NCBI GenBank assembly: GCA_031288215.1
Contig: JAITRV010000138.1
Location: forward strand, 1 to 5,571
Length of the DNA stretch: 5,571 nt
Reading direction: 5' to 3'
DNA from: Spirochaetaceae bacterium
GTDB lineage: Bacteria; Spirochaetota; Spirochaetia; Treponematales; Breznakiellaceae
Shown: positions 1-5,571 of the stretch, piece after piece
How positions within the stretch are numbered: position 1 is the first letter of the stretch
Layout of the letters: every line of letters starts with the position of its first letter
Made by a program: the position numbers and the translations under genes
The notes under the pieces: model-generated
The model's input: the letters and a program-made list of their open reading frames with translations, nothing else
The model's database searches: none
What the model was told of the DNA's origin: nothing

Positions 1-296
1 TCAAGATCCGGCGTAAAGGTGTGGAGCTGCCCCCCGGTTTTAAGGTAGCGGAAGCCCCGGTCTTCGGGGTTGGTAAACTCAATAAAACTGTCGGAATTGC
101 CCCGGACCCAGGCTTTCAGGGTTTTAACCGTGCGCCTGTTCCGGTAATCGATGATCATGTCCCCCTCGTATTCGATGGTGGTATATATCTCGTTATTATC
201 CACCCGGCGCAGCAATTCTACCGCCGGCGGACTCTGTCCGTACACAAGCGATGCCGCCGGTAAAACAATCAAAAACACAAATACCGTTACTTTCAT
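1..296 (-). CDS. LolA-like outer membrane lipoprotein-sorting protein, N-terminal part (cut by window edge)
   Basis: About 98 codons are visible and the frame is still open at base 1, so the C-terminal part lies outside. The N terminus (MKVTVFVFLIVLPAASLVYG) is a signal peptide: one early Lys, a hydrophobic core and a V-Y-G/Q cleavage site after about residue 20. There is no lipobox Cys, so a soluble periplasmic protein is expected. The mature part starts PPAVELLRRVDNNEIYTTIE, followed by alternating beta-strand-like segments (EGDMIIDYRNRRTVKTLKAW, then SFIEFTNPEDRGFRYL). This matches the opening of the LolA-like COG2834 family, whose members form a half-barrel that binds acyl chains or lipoproteins and usually run to about 240-270 residues. 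Two ATGs lie in tandem (299 and 296); the Shine-Dalgarno at 303-309 sits 3 nt from the first and 6 nt from the second, so 296 is preferred. It is the last visible gene behind an FtsX-type ABC exporter, which suggests it accepts that exporter's substrate (inference). Confidence 0.8.
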   Translation of the reverse strand, partial: MKVTVFVFLIVLPAASLVYGQSPPAVELLRRVDNNEIYTTIEYEGDMIIDYRNRRTVKTLKAWVRGNSDSFIEFTNPEDRGFRYLKTGGQLHTFTPDL

Positions 297-302
297 CATA
301 AA

Positions 303-309
303 CCTCCCC
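303..309 (-). promoter_or_regulatory. Shine-Dalgarno site of the LolA-like gene
   Basis: On the minus strand the sequence reads GGGGAGG. The spacing of 6 nt to the ATG at 296, against 3 nt to the ATG at 299, decides the start in favour of 296. Confidence 0.7.
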
Positions 310-351
310 ATTTGTTATTAACCACGAAGTCAAACAAGTCGAATAAGACAA

Positions 352-390
352 GAGCTTGTTCCAAACCCCGGTTGGTTTTGGAACAGCCTC
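352..390 (-). terminator. Imperfect hairpin between permease 2 and the LolA-like gene; possible terminator or attenuator
   Basis: The two arms pair almost completely: 352-365 with 377-390 (one C/C mismatch at 355/387 and one G-T wobble), then 366-367 with 374-375 after a one-base bulge at 376, leaving a 6-nt loop at 368-373. The core TGTTCCAAA/TTTGGAACA is perfect. On the minus strand the stem is followed by TTGTCTTATT, a T-rich but interrupted tract, so termination would be partial. It lies 76 bases past the stop of the second permease and about 55 bases before the LolA-like start. It could reduce expression of the downstream gene relative to the transporter, end the operon, or simply be a copy of a dispersed intergenic palindrome. 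I see no convincing promoter in the rest of the 300-466 gap. Confidence 0.45.
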
Positions 391-466
391 ACACGTAAAA
401 GATTTTAGGAAAGCCCGGCTCCTGTTCCCCTCTTCTTTAACTTCCTCGACTTTGCGGTAAAATTCT

Positions 467-1708
467 TCATCTCCGCAGGGCCTCCACCGGCTCCACAAAG
501 GCGCTCTTGAGGGAGGGGAACAGGGTAAACAGCGAAGCCGCCATGACCCCCAGAATCCAGCCCCGGAACAGGCTGGCAAAACTAAAATCAAAAAATATGG
601 CGTTCGCCGCGGGCATCTCCGCGAAGGTGCTTTCCCCGGCCATGGCGGTCCAGCGCAGGGGGAAAAACTGGCCGATGCCGGTAACCAGGCCCCCCAGGAC
701 CACCCCCGCGGAGGCCCCCGCCATGGCGAGGAACAGGGACTCGAAGAAAAAGACCCTGACAATTTCCCCCCGGGTCATACCCAGGCTCCCCATCATGCCG
801 ATCTCCTTGATCCGTTCGTGGATGATCATCGTAACGGTGTTCACGATAAGGAGGCAGGCCACGATGAGGAAAATGAGGTAGATCAAATAAAACAGGGGTT
901 CGTACATATTCATCATGACGATCCAGTACTGGTCCCTCCATTCGGCGCAGACATTGCCGGGGCCCAGGATCTTCTCCATCTCCCCCGCTATGCTCCCGCT
1001 CTGCGCCGGGGACTCGGCGTAGACGATGAGCTGTTGGGCGGCGTCCTCCAGTACCAGGAGGCGCTGCAGACGGCCAAGATCCACGATGATCGTCTCCCTG
1101 TCCGCCTTGGCGTAATCAAAACGGAAGATCCCGCTTACCACCGGCGACCAGGGCCGGTCGGAAAACTGGGAGGACATGGTGACAAGGGGAATCCGGTCGC
1201 CGATTTTAAGGCCCGATTTCTCCGCGAAACGCAGCCCGATGGCGCACTCATTACTGTCCGGCCCGGGGTAGCGGCCCTCCAGGAGACCGTCGTTCCGGCC
1301 GGTAAGGTTAAAGTTATTCACCTTGCTTTCCTCCGCCATGTCCAGGCCCCAGAGGACGGCGTGTTTAATAACGCTTTCCTGCAAGGCGGCGTAGGCCGAT
1401 ATACGGGGAAACACCGCCTTAACGCCGGGGATGGCCCGGATCCGTTCCCTCAGCGCGGCCAGACTCTGCCCCTCCGCCACGGGATACTGGACGGGGCTGT
1501 ATTCGCTTTCCTCCTCGTACCGGGCCGACACCGCCCGCACATGGCCCAGCTCAAAGACCTGCACTACCTCGTGCATGCTCTTTAACATTCCGTCGATGAG
1601 GGACGAATAAAACACAATGAAAAACACGGCGATACCCACCGCCGCCACGCAGAACATGGTCCGCCTGAAATTCCGGAAGATATTCCTAAAGGCGATGGTG
1701 ATAAGCAT
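467..1708 (-). CDS. FtsX/MacB-fold ABC transporter permease 2 (LolC/E-like)
   Basis: A 413-residue protein, the usual size for a four-helix FtsX-type permease. A short cytoplasmic N terminus (MLITIAFRNIFRNFRRT) leads into TM1 (about 19-38). A periplasmic MacB_PCD-like domain follows (about 40-268), with the typical core GLKIGDRIPLVT (166-177) and VVSGIF (190-195). TM2 (about 271-295), TM3 (about 318-345) and TM4 (about 383-402) make up the FtsX domain. The cytoplasmic segment HERIKEIGMMGSLGMTRGE (297-315) is the family's ATPase-coupling helix, and the tail FPSLKSAFVEPVEALR matches the family's PAxxAxxxxPxeALR ending. The reading frame could begin further upstream, at GTG 1753 (overlapping the previous stop as GTGA) or ATG 1738. 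ATG 1708 is chosen because a strong GGGAGGA sits 6 nt before it and because the protein then begins like its relatives. It probably pairs with permease 1 as a heterodimer driven by the upstream ATPase. The substrate is unknown; lipoprotein, lipid or peptide export are all possible. Confidence 0.9.
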   Translation of the reverse strand: MLITIAFRNIFRNFRRTMFCVAAVGIAVFFIVFYSSLIDGMLKSMHEVVQVFELGHVRAVSARYEEESEYSPVQYPVAEGQSLAALRERIRAIPGVKAVFPRISAYAALQESVIKHAVLWGLDMAEESKVNNFNLTGRNDGLLEGRYPGPDSNECAIGLRFAEKSGLKIGDRIPLVTMSSQFSDRPWSPVVSGIFRFDYAKADRETIIVDLGRLQRLLVLEDAAQQLIVYAESPAQSGSIAGEMEKILGPGNVCAEWRDQYWIVMMNMYEPLFYLIYLIFLIVACLLIVNTVTMIIHERIKEIGMMGSLGMTRGEIVRVFFFESLFLAMAGASAGVVLGGLVTGIGQFFPLRWTAMAGESTFAEMPAANAIFFDFSFASLFRGWILGVMAASLFTLFPSLKSAFVEPVEALRR

Positions 1709-1714
1709 CAGCGT

Positions 1715-1721
1715 TCCTCCC
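1715..1721 (-). promoter_or_regulatory. Shine-Dalgarno site deciding the start of permease 2
   Basis: The minus strand reads GGGAGGA followed by ACGCTG and ATG at 1708, a near-ideal site and spacing. The alternative GTG at 1753 has no comparable site, and ATG 1738 has only an AGGGG a few bases upstream. Confidence 0.7.
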
Positions 1722-1749
1722 GTAAAATTACCGCTCATATAAACCCCTA

Positions 1750-3489
1750 TCACTCAAAGCGCAGACTCTCGGTGATCGCCATTTTCACGGCCCGGCGGGC
1801 CGGCAAAATAGCCATAAGCGCTGAAATCAGAGTGGCCGCCAGTCCGCTCCCCGCAATCGTTCCGGGGAGCCAGGTTCCCCGGAAGTTACCGGCGATCCGG
1901 TAGCCCATGTTTCCCCCCATCTGCTCCATCATTTCCGAGAAATCAAGCCCGTACTTGACCGTGGGGTAGTTGAGGGCGCAGCCAAGGATAATGCCCAGGA
2001 CGGAACCGGCGAGCCCCAAAAAGCCCGCCTCGATTGTATAAGTGAAGATCATCTGGCCGTCGGTCATGCCCAGGGCCCGCATCATGCCGATCTCCCTGGT
2101 CCGTTCCAGAATCGCCAGGAGCATGGTGTTGGAAATGCCGATAAAGGCCAAAAGGAAAAGGATAACGGAAAAAATTTTGGTTGAGCCCGTTTCCATGGCC
2201 TCGTAGCCCAGATACTCTTTCACATAGTCCGTCCAGAAAAACACATCCAGCCCCTCATCCAGGCTCAGGCCCCGTTCCGCCAGGCCGAAAACCAGGGCGG
2301 CGCGGATCGCCCCGCTGGTTTCCATGGGGCTGGTCATGCCGGCGGCCCCCATGGCCTTGTCCCGGATCAGCAGTTCCGTGATATGCCCCTCCAGCATCAT
2401 CCCCATGTCGTCCTGCATCAGATCCAGGGCTATGTAGCCGGTGTTGTAGTTGGTAGCGGGGTCCGGGGAATTCACCAGCCCCACCACCTTGGCGTCGATC
2501 ACCTGGTTCACATGCCGTACCGCACCGGAAAAGTCCGCACGGATCATGGCGTTCAGGACCGCGTTGAGCCGGAGGGAATCTTCCTCCACCAGGAGGTAAA
2601 CGCCGCCGTCAAAACGGTAAGCCGCCCCGGTAAGGCGCCGTTCCTCCGCGCTGAGCAGGGGCCACAGATCCCCCTCCCACTTATCCTGCCGGATGGAATC
2701 GGGGACCATCTTGTAGTCGATCACCGTGGAGATCCGCACATCGTTCCGCCCCAGGCCGTCAAGCAGATTCCAGAGTCTGTCCAGATCCGGGCGGGAAAGG
2801 TCCCGTCTCAGGGTCATCCTGCCCTCCCTCCGTTCCCCGGCGAATTTTCCGGTTTCCCCAAACCGGGCCTTGGCCTCCATGGGCGTGTAGCAGGAACGGA
2901 AAAATTCCCCCTCCGCCGGACCCACGGTTTCGGCTATGGCCTTGACCAGAGTCTCCAGTTCCCCCGTATTGGGCCGGGTAGGAATGCCAACCTTAAGCTT
3001 GTCCGCGGTCATGAGCCCCAGGGCAATGCCAAACTCGCCGTCCTCGATATACCGGCCCAGTTCCACATACCCGGCGTAGGCCAGGGTCCGTTTCTCCGCC
3101 TCCGGGTCCACGGCGTTTATCACCAGCGGCGCGGAGCCGGCGGAGGAGTAGATGGTCCCCGAAAAGGTATAGCGGGGGGCCGTGTTGTACCCGGCGTCCT
3201 CCAGAATCTCCGCATAGGTTTCCCAGCCGGCAAAATTTTCATAGGCCGGCATCTCGTCCTTTTTTTCAAAGTAGAGTTTGGTTTGCAGTTTGGCCGCCCC
3301 CATTTCGTAGTTGATAATGTTCCTGCGGGACTCCAGGAACATCCCGCTGAGCCAACTGTCCATCCAGATATAGACCGCCACGCTTACCATGATCGCGGTG
3401 CAGGTAAGGACCGTCTTTACCTTATGCCGGGCCAGGTTCCGCAGGGCCAGGCGCTGCAGCCCGATAAGGCCGGAAAAAACACGGGCCAT
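1750..3489 (-). CDS. FtsX/MacB-fold ABC transporter permease 1, enlarged periplasmic domain
   Basis: A 579-residue inner-membrane permease. The N-terminal amphipathic stretch (LQRLALRNLARHKVKT, 11-26) precedes TM1 (about 26-44). A very long periplasmic region (about 45-436) follows, then TM2 (438-460), the coupling segment ERTREIGMMRALGMTDGQ (462-479), TM3 (about 482-506), TM4 (about 542-563) and the tail PARRAVKMAITESLR, which is the standard FtsX ending. The fold is recognisable at EFGIALGLMTADKLKVG (152-168) and resumes at DAKVVGLVNSPDP (332-344); in ordinary relatives of about 400 residues these two parts are nearly contiguous, so about 155-160 residues are inserted. The start ATG shares one base with the ATPase stop (TAATG), with GAGG 7 nt upstream, so translation is very likely coupled. 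It differs strongly from permease 2 outside the coupling helix, which suggests a LolC/LolE-like heterodimer. The substrate cannot be told from the sequence. Confidence 0.9.
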   Translation of the reverse strand: MARVFSGLIGLQRLALRNLARHKVKTVLTCTAIMVSVAVYIWMDSWLSGMFLESRRNIINYEMGAAKLQTKLYFEKKDEMPAYENFAGWETYAEILEDAGYNTAPRYTFSGTIYSSAGSAPLVINAVDPEAEKRTLAYAGYVELGRYIEDGEFGIALGLMTADKLKVGIPTRPNTGELETLVKAIAETVGPAEGEFFRSCYTPMEAKARFGETGKFAGERREGRMTLRRDLSRPDLDRLWNLLDGLGRNDVRISTVIDYKMVPDSIRQDKWEGDLWPLLSAEERRLTGAAYRFDGGVYLLVEEDSLRLNAVLNAMIRADFSGAVRHVNQVIDAKVVGLVNSPDPATNYNTGYIALDLMQDDMGMMLEGHITELLIRDKAMGAAGMTSPMETSGAIRAALVFGLAERGLSLDEGLDVFFWTDYVKEYLGYEAMETGSTKIFSVILFLLAFIGISNTMLLAILERTREIGMMRALGMTDGQMIFTYTIEAGFLGLAGSVLGIILGCALNYPTVKYGLDFSEMMEQMGGNMGYRIAGNFRGTWLPGTIAGSGLAATLISALMAILPARRAVKMAITESLRFE

Positions 3490-4172
3490 TATTTAACCTC
3501 GTCGCTTTCAACCCGGCCGTCCCGGATCTGCACCACCCGGCGGGCGCAATCCATGACCATCTGATCATGGGTGGAAAATATAAAGGTGGTCCCCGCGGTT
3601 TTATTGAGGGCCAGCATCAATTCCAGAATTTCCCGGCCGGTTTTAGAATCCAGATTCGCCGTAGGTTCGTCCGCCAGGATCAGGGCGGGCTTTTTGACCA
3701 GGGCCCGGGCAATTGCTACCCGCTGCTGCTGGCCTCCGGACATTTCCTTGGGCCGCCGCTTTGCCATGCCGTCCAGCCCCACTTCTTGAATAGCCCGGCC
3801 GGTGCGCTCCTGTATCTCCTCCCGGCCAAGCCCCAGGAGGCTAAGGGGAAAGGAGATGTTCTCTTCTACCGAAAGGACGGGAATAAGGTTATAGGCCTGA
3901 AAAATAAACCCGATCTCCCGGCGCCGCAGCAGGGCAAGCCGCTTCCCGCTCAGTCTGGAAATATCCTCGCCGCCCACAGTAATACTGCCGCCGCTGATCG
4001 TATCCAGGCAGCCGGCCAGGTGCAGGAACGTGGACTTGCCGCTGCCGGAGGGTCCGGCGATGGCGGCGAACTCCCCCTCCTGAAATTCCAGATTTACCCC
4101 CCGCAGGGCGTGGACCGTCTGCCCATTTAACCCATAATCTTTTGTCAGGTTTTCCGCCTTTACCACTGTCAT
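3489..4172 (-). CDS. ABC transporter ATP-binding protein (LolD/MacB/FtsE type)
   Basis: A 227-residue cytoplasmic ATPase, full length for the family. All motifs are in order: an aromatic A-loop candidate in KDYG (11-14), Walker A GPSGSGKST (40-48), Q-loop Gln92 in FIFQAYNLIPVLSVEEN, signature MSGGQQQR (144-151), Walker B ALILADEP (163-170) with catalytic Glu169, D-loop NLDS (173-176) and switch His202 in STHD. The FQ-NLIP-L-V-EN stretch after the Q-loop is typical of ATPases that work with FtsX/MacB-fold permeases. The only deviation is Met instead of Leu at the first signature position, which is tolerated in this superfamily. The ATG lies inside the slipin stop as an ATGA overlap; the Shine-Dalgarno AAAGGAG (4183-4189) is 10 nt upstream, inside the slipin's last codons. 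The gene ends overlapping permease 1 by one base. It powers the two following permeases. It is not assigned to lolD by name because the substrate is unproven. Confidence 0.95.
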   Translation of the reverse strand: MTVVKAENLTKDYGLNGQTVHALRGVNLEFQEGEFAAIAGPSGSGKSTFLHLAGCLDTISGGSITVGGEDISRLSGKRLALLRRREIGFIFQAYNLIPVLSVEENISFPLSLLGLGREEIQERTGRAIQEVGLDGMAKRRPKEMSGGQQQRVAIARALVKKPALILADEPTANLDSKTGREILELMLALNKTAGTTFIFSTHDQMVMDCARRVVQIRDGRVESDEVK

Positions 4173-5182
4173 TGTTCTTCTTCTCCTTTTTCCGTTCCGC
4201 CGCTTTCGCCGCTCATAGTCCGGCGCAGTTCCGTCAGCGCCTCAAGACCAAAAACATCCCTGGTCTTCAGCTCCTCGGCAATGGAATTGGGGACCAGCAT
4301 CATGGAGTTCCCCGCCTTAAGACCCTCGTTCAGTATCGAGAGGATCTTGAGCTTCATCGCCGGTTCGTTCTTCGCGTAGACGGATACCGCCTCCTCCAGC
4401 TTCCGGGCAATCTCGATCTCCGCCTCCGCCAGCAGTACCCTCCCTTTCTTTTCCCGTTCCGCCTGGGCAACGCGGGAAAGGGAATCCTGCAGATCCTCGG
4501 GGATCTGGATGTCGGTAATCTCGATGTACTGCACCGTGATCCCCCAGTCGGTGGTTTTTTTATCAACCTCCCCCTGGATCTGCTTTTCGATCAGGTCCCC
4601 CCGTTCCAAAAAGGTGGAAAGATCGTGGCTTGACACGGCGTTCCGCAGGGCTGTTTTGGAGGCCAGGACCACCGCGTCTTTGTAATCCTCCACCTCCAGG
4701 ATGGCCTTTTGGGGATCCCAGACCAGCCAGAAACAGAGGGCGTCCACGGTGACTGTCACCGAATCCCGGGTAAGGGTCTCCTGGGCGGAAAAGTCCGTCA
4801 CCCGGATACGGATGTCCACCCTCCGCTCAAGGCGTTCCGCCAGGGGGATAAGGAAGAAAAGCCCCGGCCCCTGGACCCGCGTAAAATGCCCAAAGCGCAG
4901 GATGATCCCCCGTTCCCACTCGTTTACCTTACGGATGGAGGCGGCGAACAGCCAGGCGAGAATACAGACGCCCCCCAGGGCCCCGTATACCGGCAGGGGG
5001 TGAGTTTCCCGAAGGGGAAGCAGGAACAGGGCCGCCGGGCCCCCCAGCGCCGCCAGGATGATGAGCCGCAGGACCGGCATGGTAAAATCCCGGCTTTTCC
5101 CGGAACCGGGAAGTTTTTTTATAAGGGGAACCGCCCCCCGAATTGCTCTCTGAATTGACCCCTGCGCGCGTAATTTCTTCAT
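4169..5182 (-). CDS. Slipin / stomatin-like SPFH-domain membrane protein
   Basis: A 337-residue protein. A basic N-terminal extension (1-34) precedes two hydrophobic segments (about 36-57 and 64-82), which probably form a hairpin or two TMs. The SPFH (band 7) domain (about 86-245) carries the family hallmarks NEWERGIILRFG (87-98), GPGLFFLIP (105-113), VDIRIRV (122-128), QETLTRDSVTVTVDA (134-148), a WDP, LRNAV (179-183) and DWGITVQYIEITDIQIP (212-228). After it come the alanine/glutamate-rich AQAEREKKGRVLLAEAEIEIA helix (239-259), likely a coiled coil, and an acidic tail ending GEEEQ. Slipins oligomerise in membrane microdomains and are usually encoded beside an NfeD-type partner or protease; none is visible here. 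Instead the gene lies 30 bp after a YtrA-type regulator and overlaps the ATPase by 4 bp. The start at 5182 has AAAGGAG (5193-5199) 10 nt upstream; the alternative ATG at 5080 lacks a good site. A role in organising or regulating the exporter is inference. Confidence 0.9.
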   Translation of the reverse strand: MKKLRAQGSIQRAIRGAVPLIKKLPGSGKSRDFTMPVLRLIILAALGGPAALFLLPLRETHPLPVYGALGGVCILAWLFAASIRKVNEWERGIILRFGHFTRVQGPGLFFLIPLAERLERRVDIRIRVTDFSAQETLTRDSVTVTVDALCFWLVWDPQKAILEVEDYKDAVVLASKTALRNAVSSHDLSTFLERGDLIEKQIQGEVDKKTTDWGITVQYIEITDIQIPEDLQDSLSRVAQAEREKKGRVLLAEAEIEIARKLEEAVSVYAKNEPAMKLKILSILNEGLKAGNSMMLVPNSIAEELKTRDVFGLEALTELRRTMSGESGGTEKGEEEQ

Positions 5183-5212
5183 GCCGGTTGATCTCCTTTC
5201 CCCTGATCTTCT

Positions 5213-5571
5213 TTACCCGTCGTAATCTTCTATCAGCCGGAGGACAGCCCCTTTGTCCGCCCCCAGGCCCTCCATTTCCCGCATAAAACGAGCCACGGTC
5301 TCCCTGATTTTGGCTTCCAGGACATCTTCCTCCGGTTCCGGCCGCTTATCGGCGATATAGGTCCCGCTTCCCACCTGGGTCGCCAGGATTCCCCGGATCT
5401 CCAGTTCCCCATAGGCCTTGGCGATGGTATTGGGGTTGATCTTCAGGCCCACCGCCAGGGAGCGGATCGTGGGAAGCCGGTCGCCGGTCCTAAGCCTGCC
5501 GGAGAGCACCCCGTTCTCTATCTGGCGGATGATCTGCCGGTACACCGGCACCCCGTTGGTCTGATCCAGGG
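5213..5571 (-). CDS. GntR-family transcriptional regulator, YtrA subfamily (5' end cut by window edge)
   Basis: 118 residues are visible and the frame is open at the right edge; an internal GTG at 5551 could be taken as a start, but the codons before it (LDQTNG) read as the usual YtrA-type opening 'LDxxxGVPVYRQI', so the true start is a few codons outside. The winged helix is complete: YRQIIRQIENGVLSGRL, GDRLPTIRSLA, the recognition region INPNTIAKAYGELE, and the wing TQVGSGTYI. Only a short, charged helical tail follows (about 45 residues, EDVLEAKIRETVARFMREME), so there is no FadR-, HutC- or MocR-type effector domain; this is diagnostic of the YtrA group. These regulators commonly sit first in, and repress, ABC-transporter operons, often in envelope-stress or antibiotic responses. 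The operator and promoter would lie upstream, outside the window. It stops 30 bp before the slipin. Confidence 0.9.
   Translation of the reverse strand, partial: LDQTNGVPVYRQIIRQIENGVLSGRLRTGDRLPTIRSLAVGLKINPNTIAKAYGELEIRGILATQVGSGTYIADKRPEPEEDVLEAKIRETVARFMREMEGLGADKGAVLRLIEDYDG

Noticed and set aside
300..340. Possible promoter (TTGACT or TTGTTT with TAATAA) before the LolA-like gene
   Set aside because: No pair of boxes has acceptable spacing; the A/T-rich TTAATAAC alone is not enough to call a promoter.
196..762. 188-codon minus-strand frame running from inside permease 2 across the hairpin into the LolA-like gene
   Set aside because: The first two thirds are an out-of-frame reading of permease 2 (Trp/Pro/Ser-rich). 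The section past the permease stop (DEEFYRKVEEVKEEGN) looks more protein-like and gave pause, but it has no start or ribosome site of its own and runs through the palindrome and the next gene's signal peptide in the wrong frame.
818..1585. 255-codon open frame on the plus strand
   Set aside because: Antisense to permease 2, low-complexity HGDRP-rich translation, no recognisable domain.
2383..3564. 393-codon open frame on the plus strand
   Set aside because: It is fully antisense to permease 1 and the end of the ATPase, which have clear motifs; its composition (rich in Pro, Gly, His, Arg) and lack of any domain mark it as a G+C-rich shadow.
4354..4566. 70-codon minus-strand frame inside the slipin gene
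   Set aside because: Out-of-frame reading of the SPFH region, Arg-rich and without a domain.
3567..4633. Plus-strand open frames of 187 and 163 codons opposite the ATPase and slipin
   Set aside because: They lie opposite genes with complete family motifs and show no protein-like pattern or domain of their own.

Overview
The window holds one leftward (minus-strand) gene cluster, read from high to low coordinates. It encodes a GntR/YtrA-type repressor (5' end cut by the window edge), a slipin/stomatin-like SPFH membrane protein, an ABC-transporter ATPase of the LolD/MacB/FtsE type, two different FtsX/MacB-fold permeases, and, after a 167-bp gap, the first third or so of a secreted LolA-like 'outer membrane lipoprotein-sorting' protein that runs off the left edge. 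No RNA genes, CRISPR arrays or insertion sequences were seen. The plus strand carries no believable gene; its long open frames are antisense shadows of G+C-rich coding DNA.

Organism: the exported LolA-like protein implies a cell with an outer membrane. DNA is G+C-rich, with many C-runs on the plus strand and therefore G-runs on the coding strand, and Shine-Dalgarno sites are strong. The combination of LolA-like protein, FtsX-type permeases and YtrA regulator would fit a spirochaete of the Treponema group (for example insect-gut relatives). That placement is an inference from gene style, not from a search.

Region by region: 5571-5213 regulator; 30-bp gap; 5182-4169 slipin; 4-bp ATGA overlap; 4172-3489 ATPase; 1-bp TAATG overlap; 3489-1750 large permease with an unusual insert of about 155 residues in its periplasmic domain; 41-bp gap (or a 4-bp GTGA overlap if the upstream start is used); 1708-467 ordinary-sized permease; a gap with a 39-bp imperfect hairpin at 352-390; 296-1 LolA-like protein.

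How they may work together: YtrA-type regulators usually repress their own ABC-transporter operon in response to envelope stress or a small ligand. One ATPase with two non-identical FtsX permeases suggests a heterodimeric type VII ('mechanotransmission') complex like LolCDE. The LolA-like protein directly downstream would be a natural periplasmic acceptor for whatever is extracted from the inner membrane. The slipin, fused into the operon by overlapping codons, is the unexpected member and may organise the complex in a membrane microdomain. Substrate and physiological role cannot be read from the sequence.
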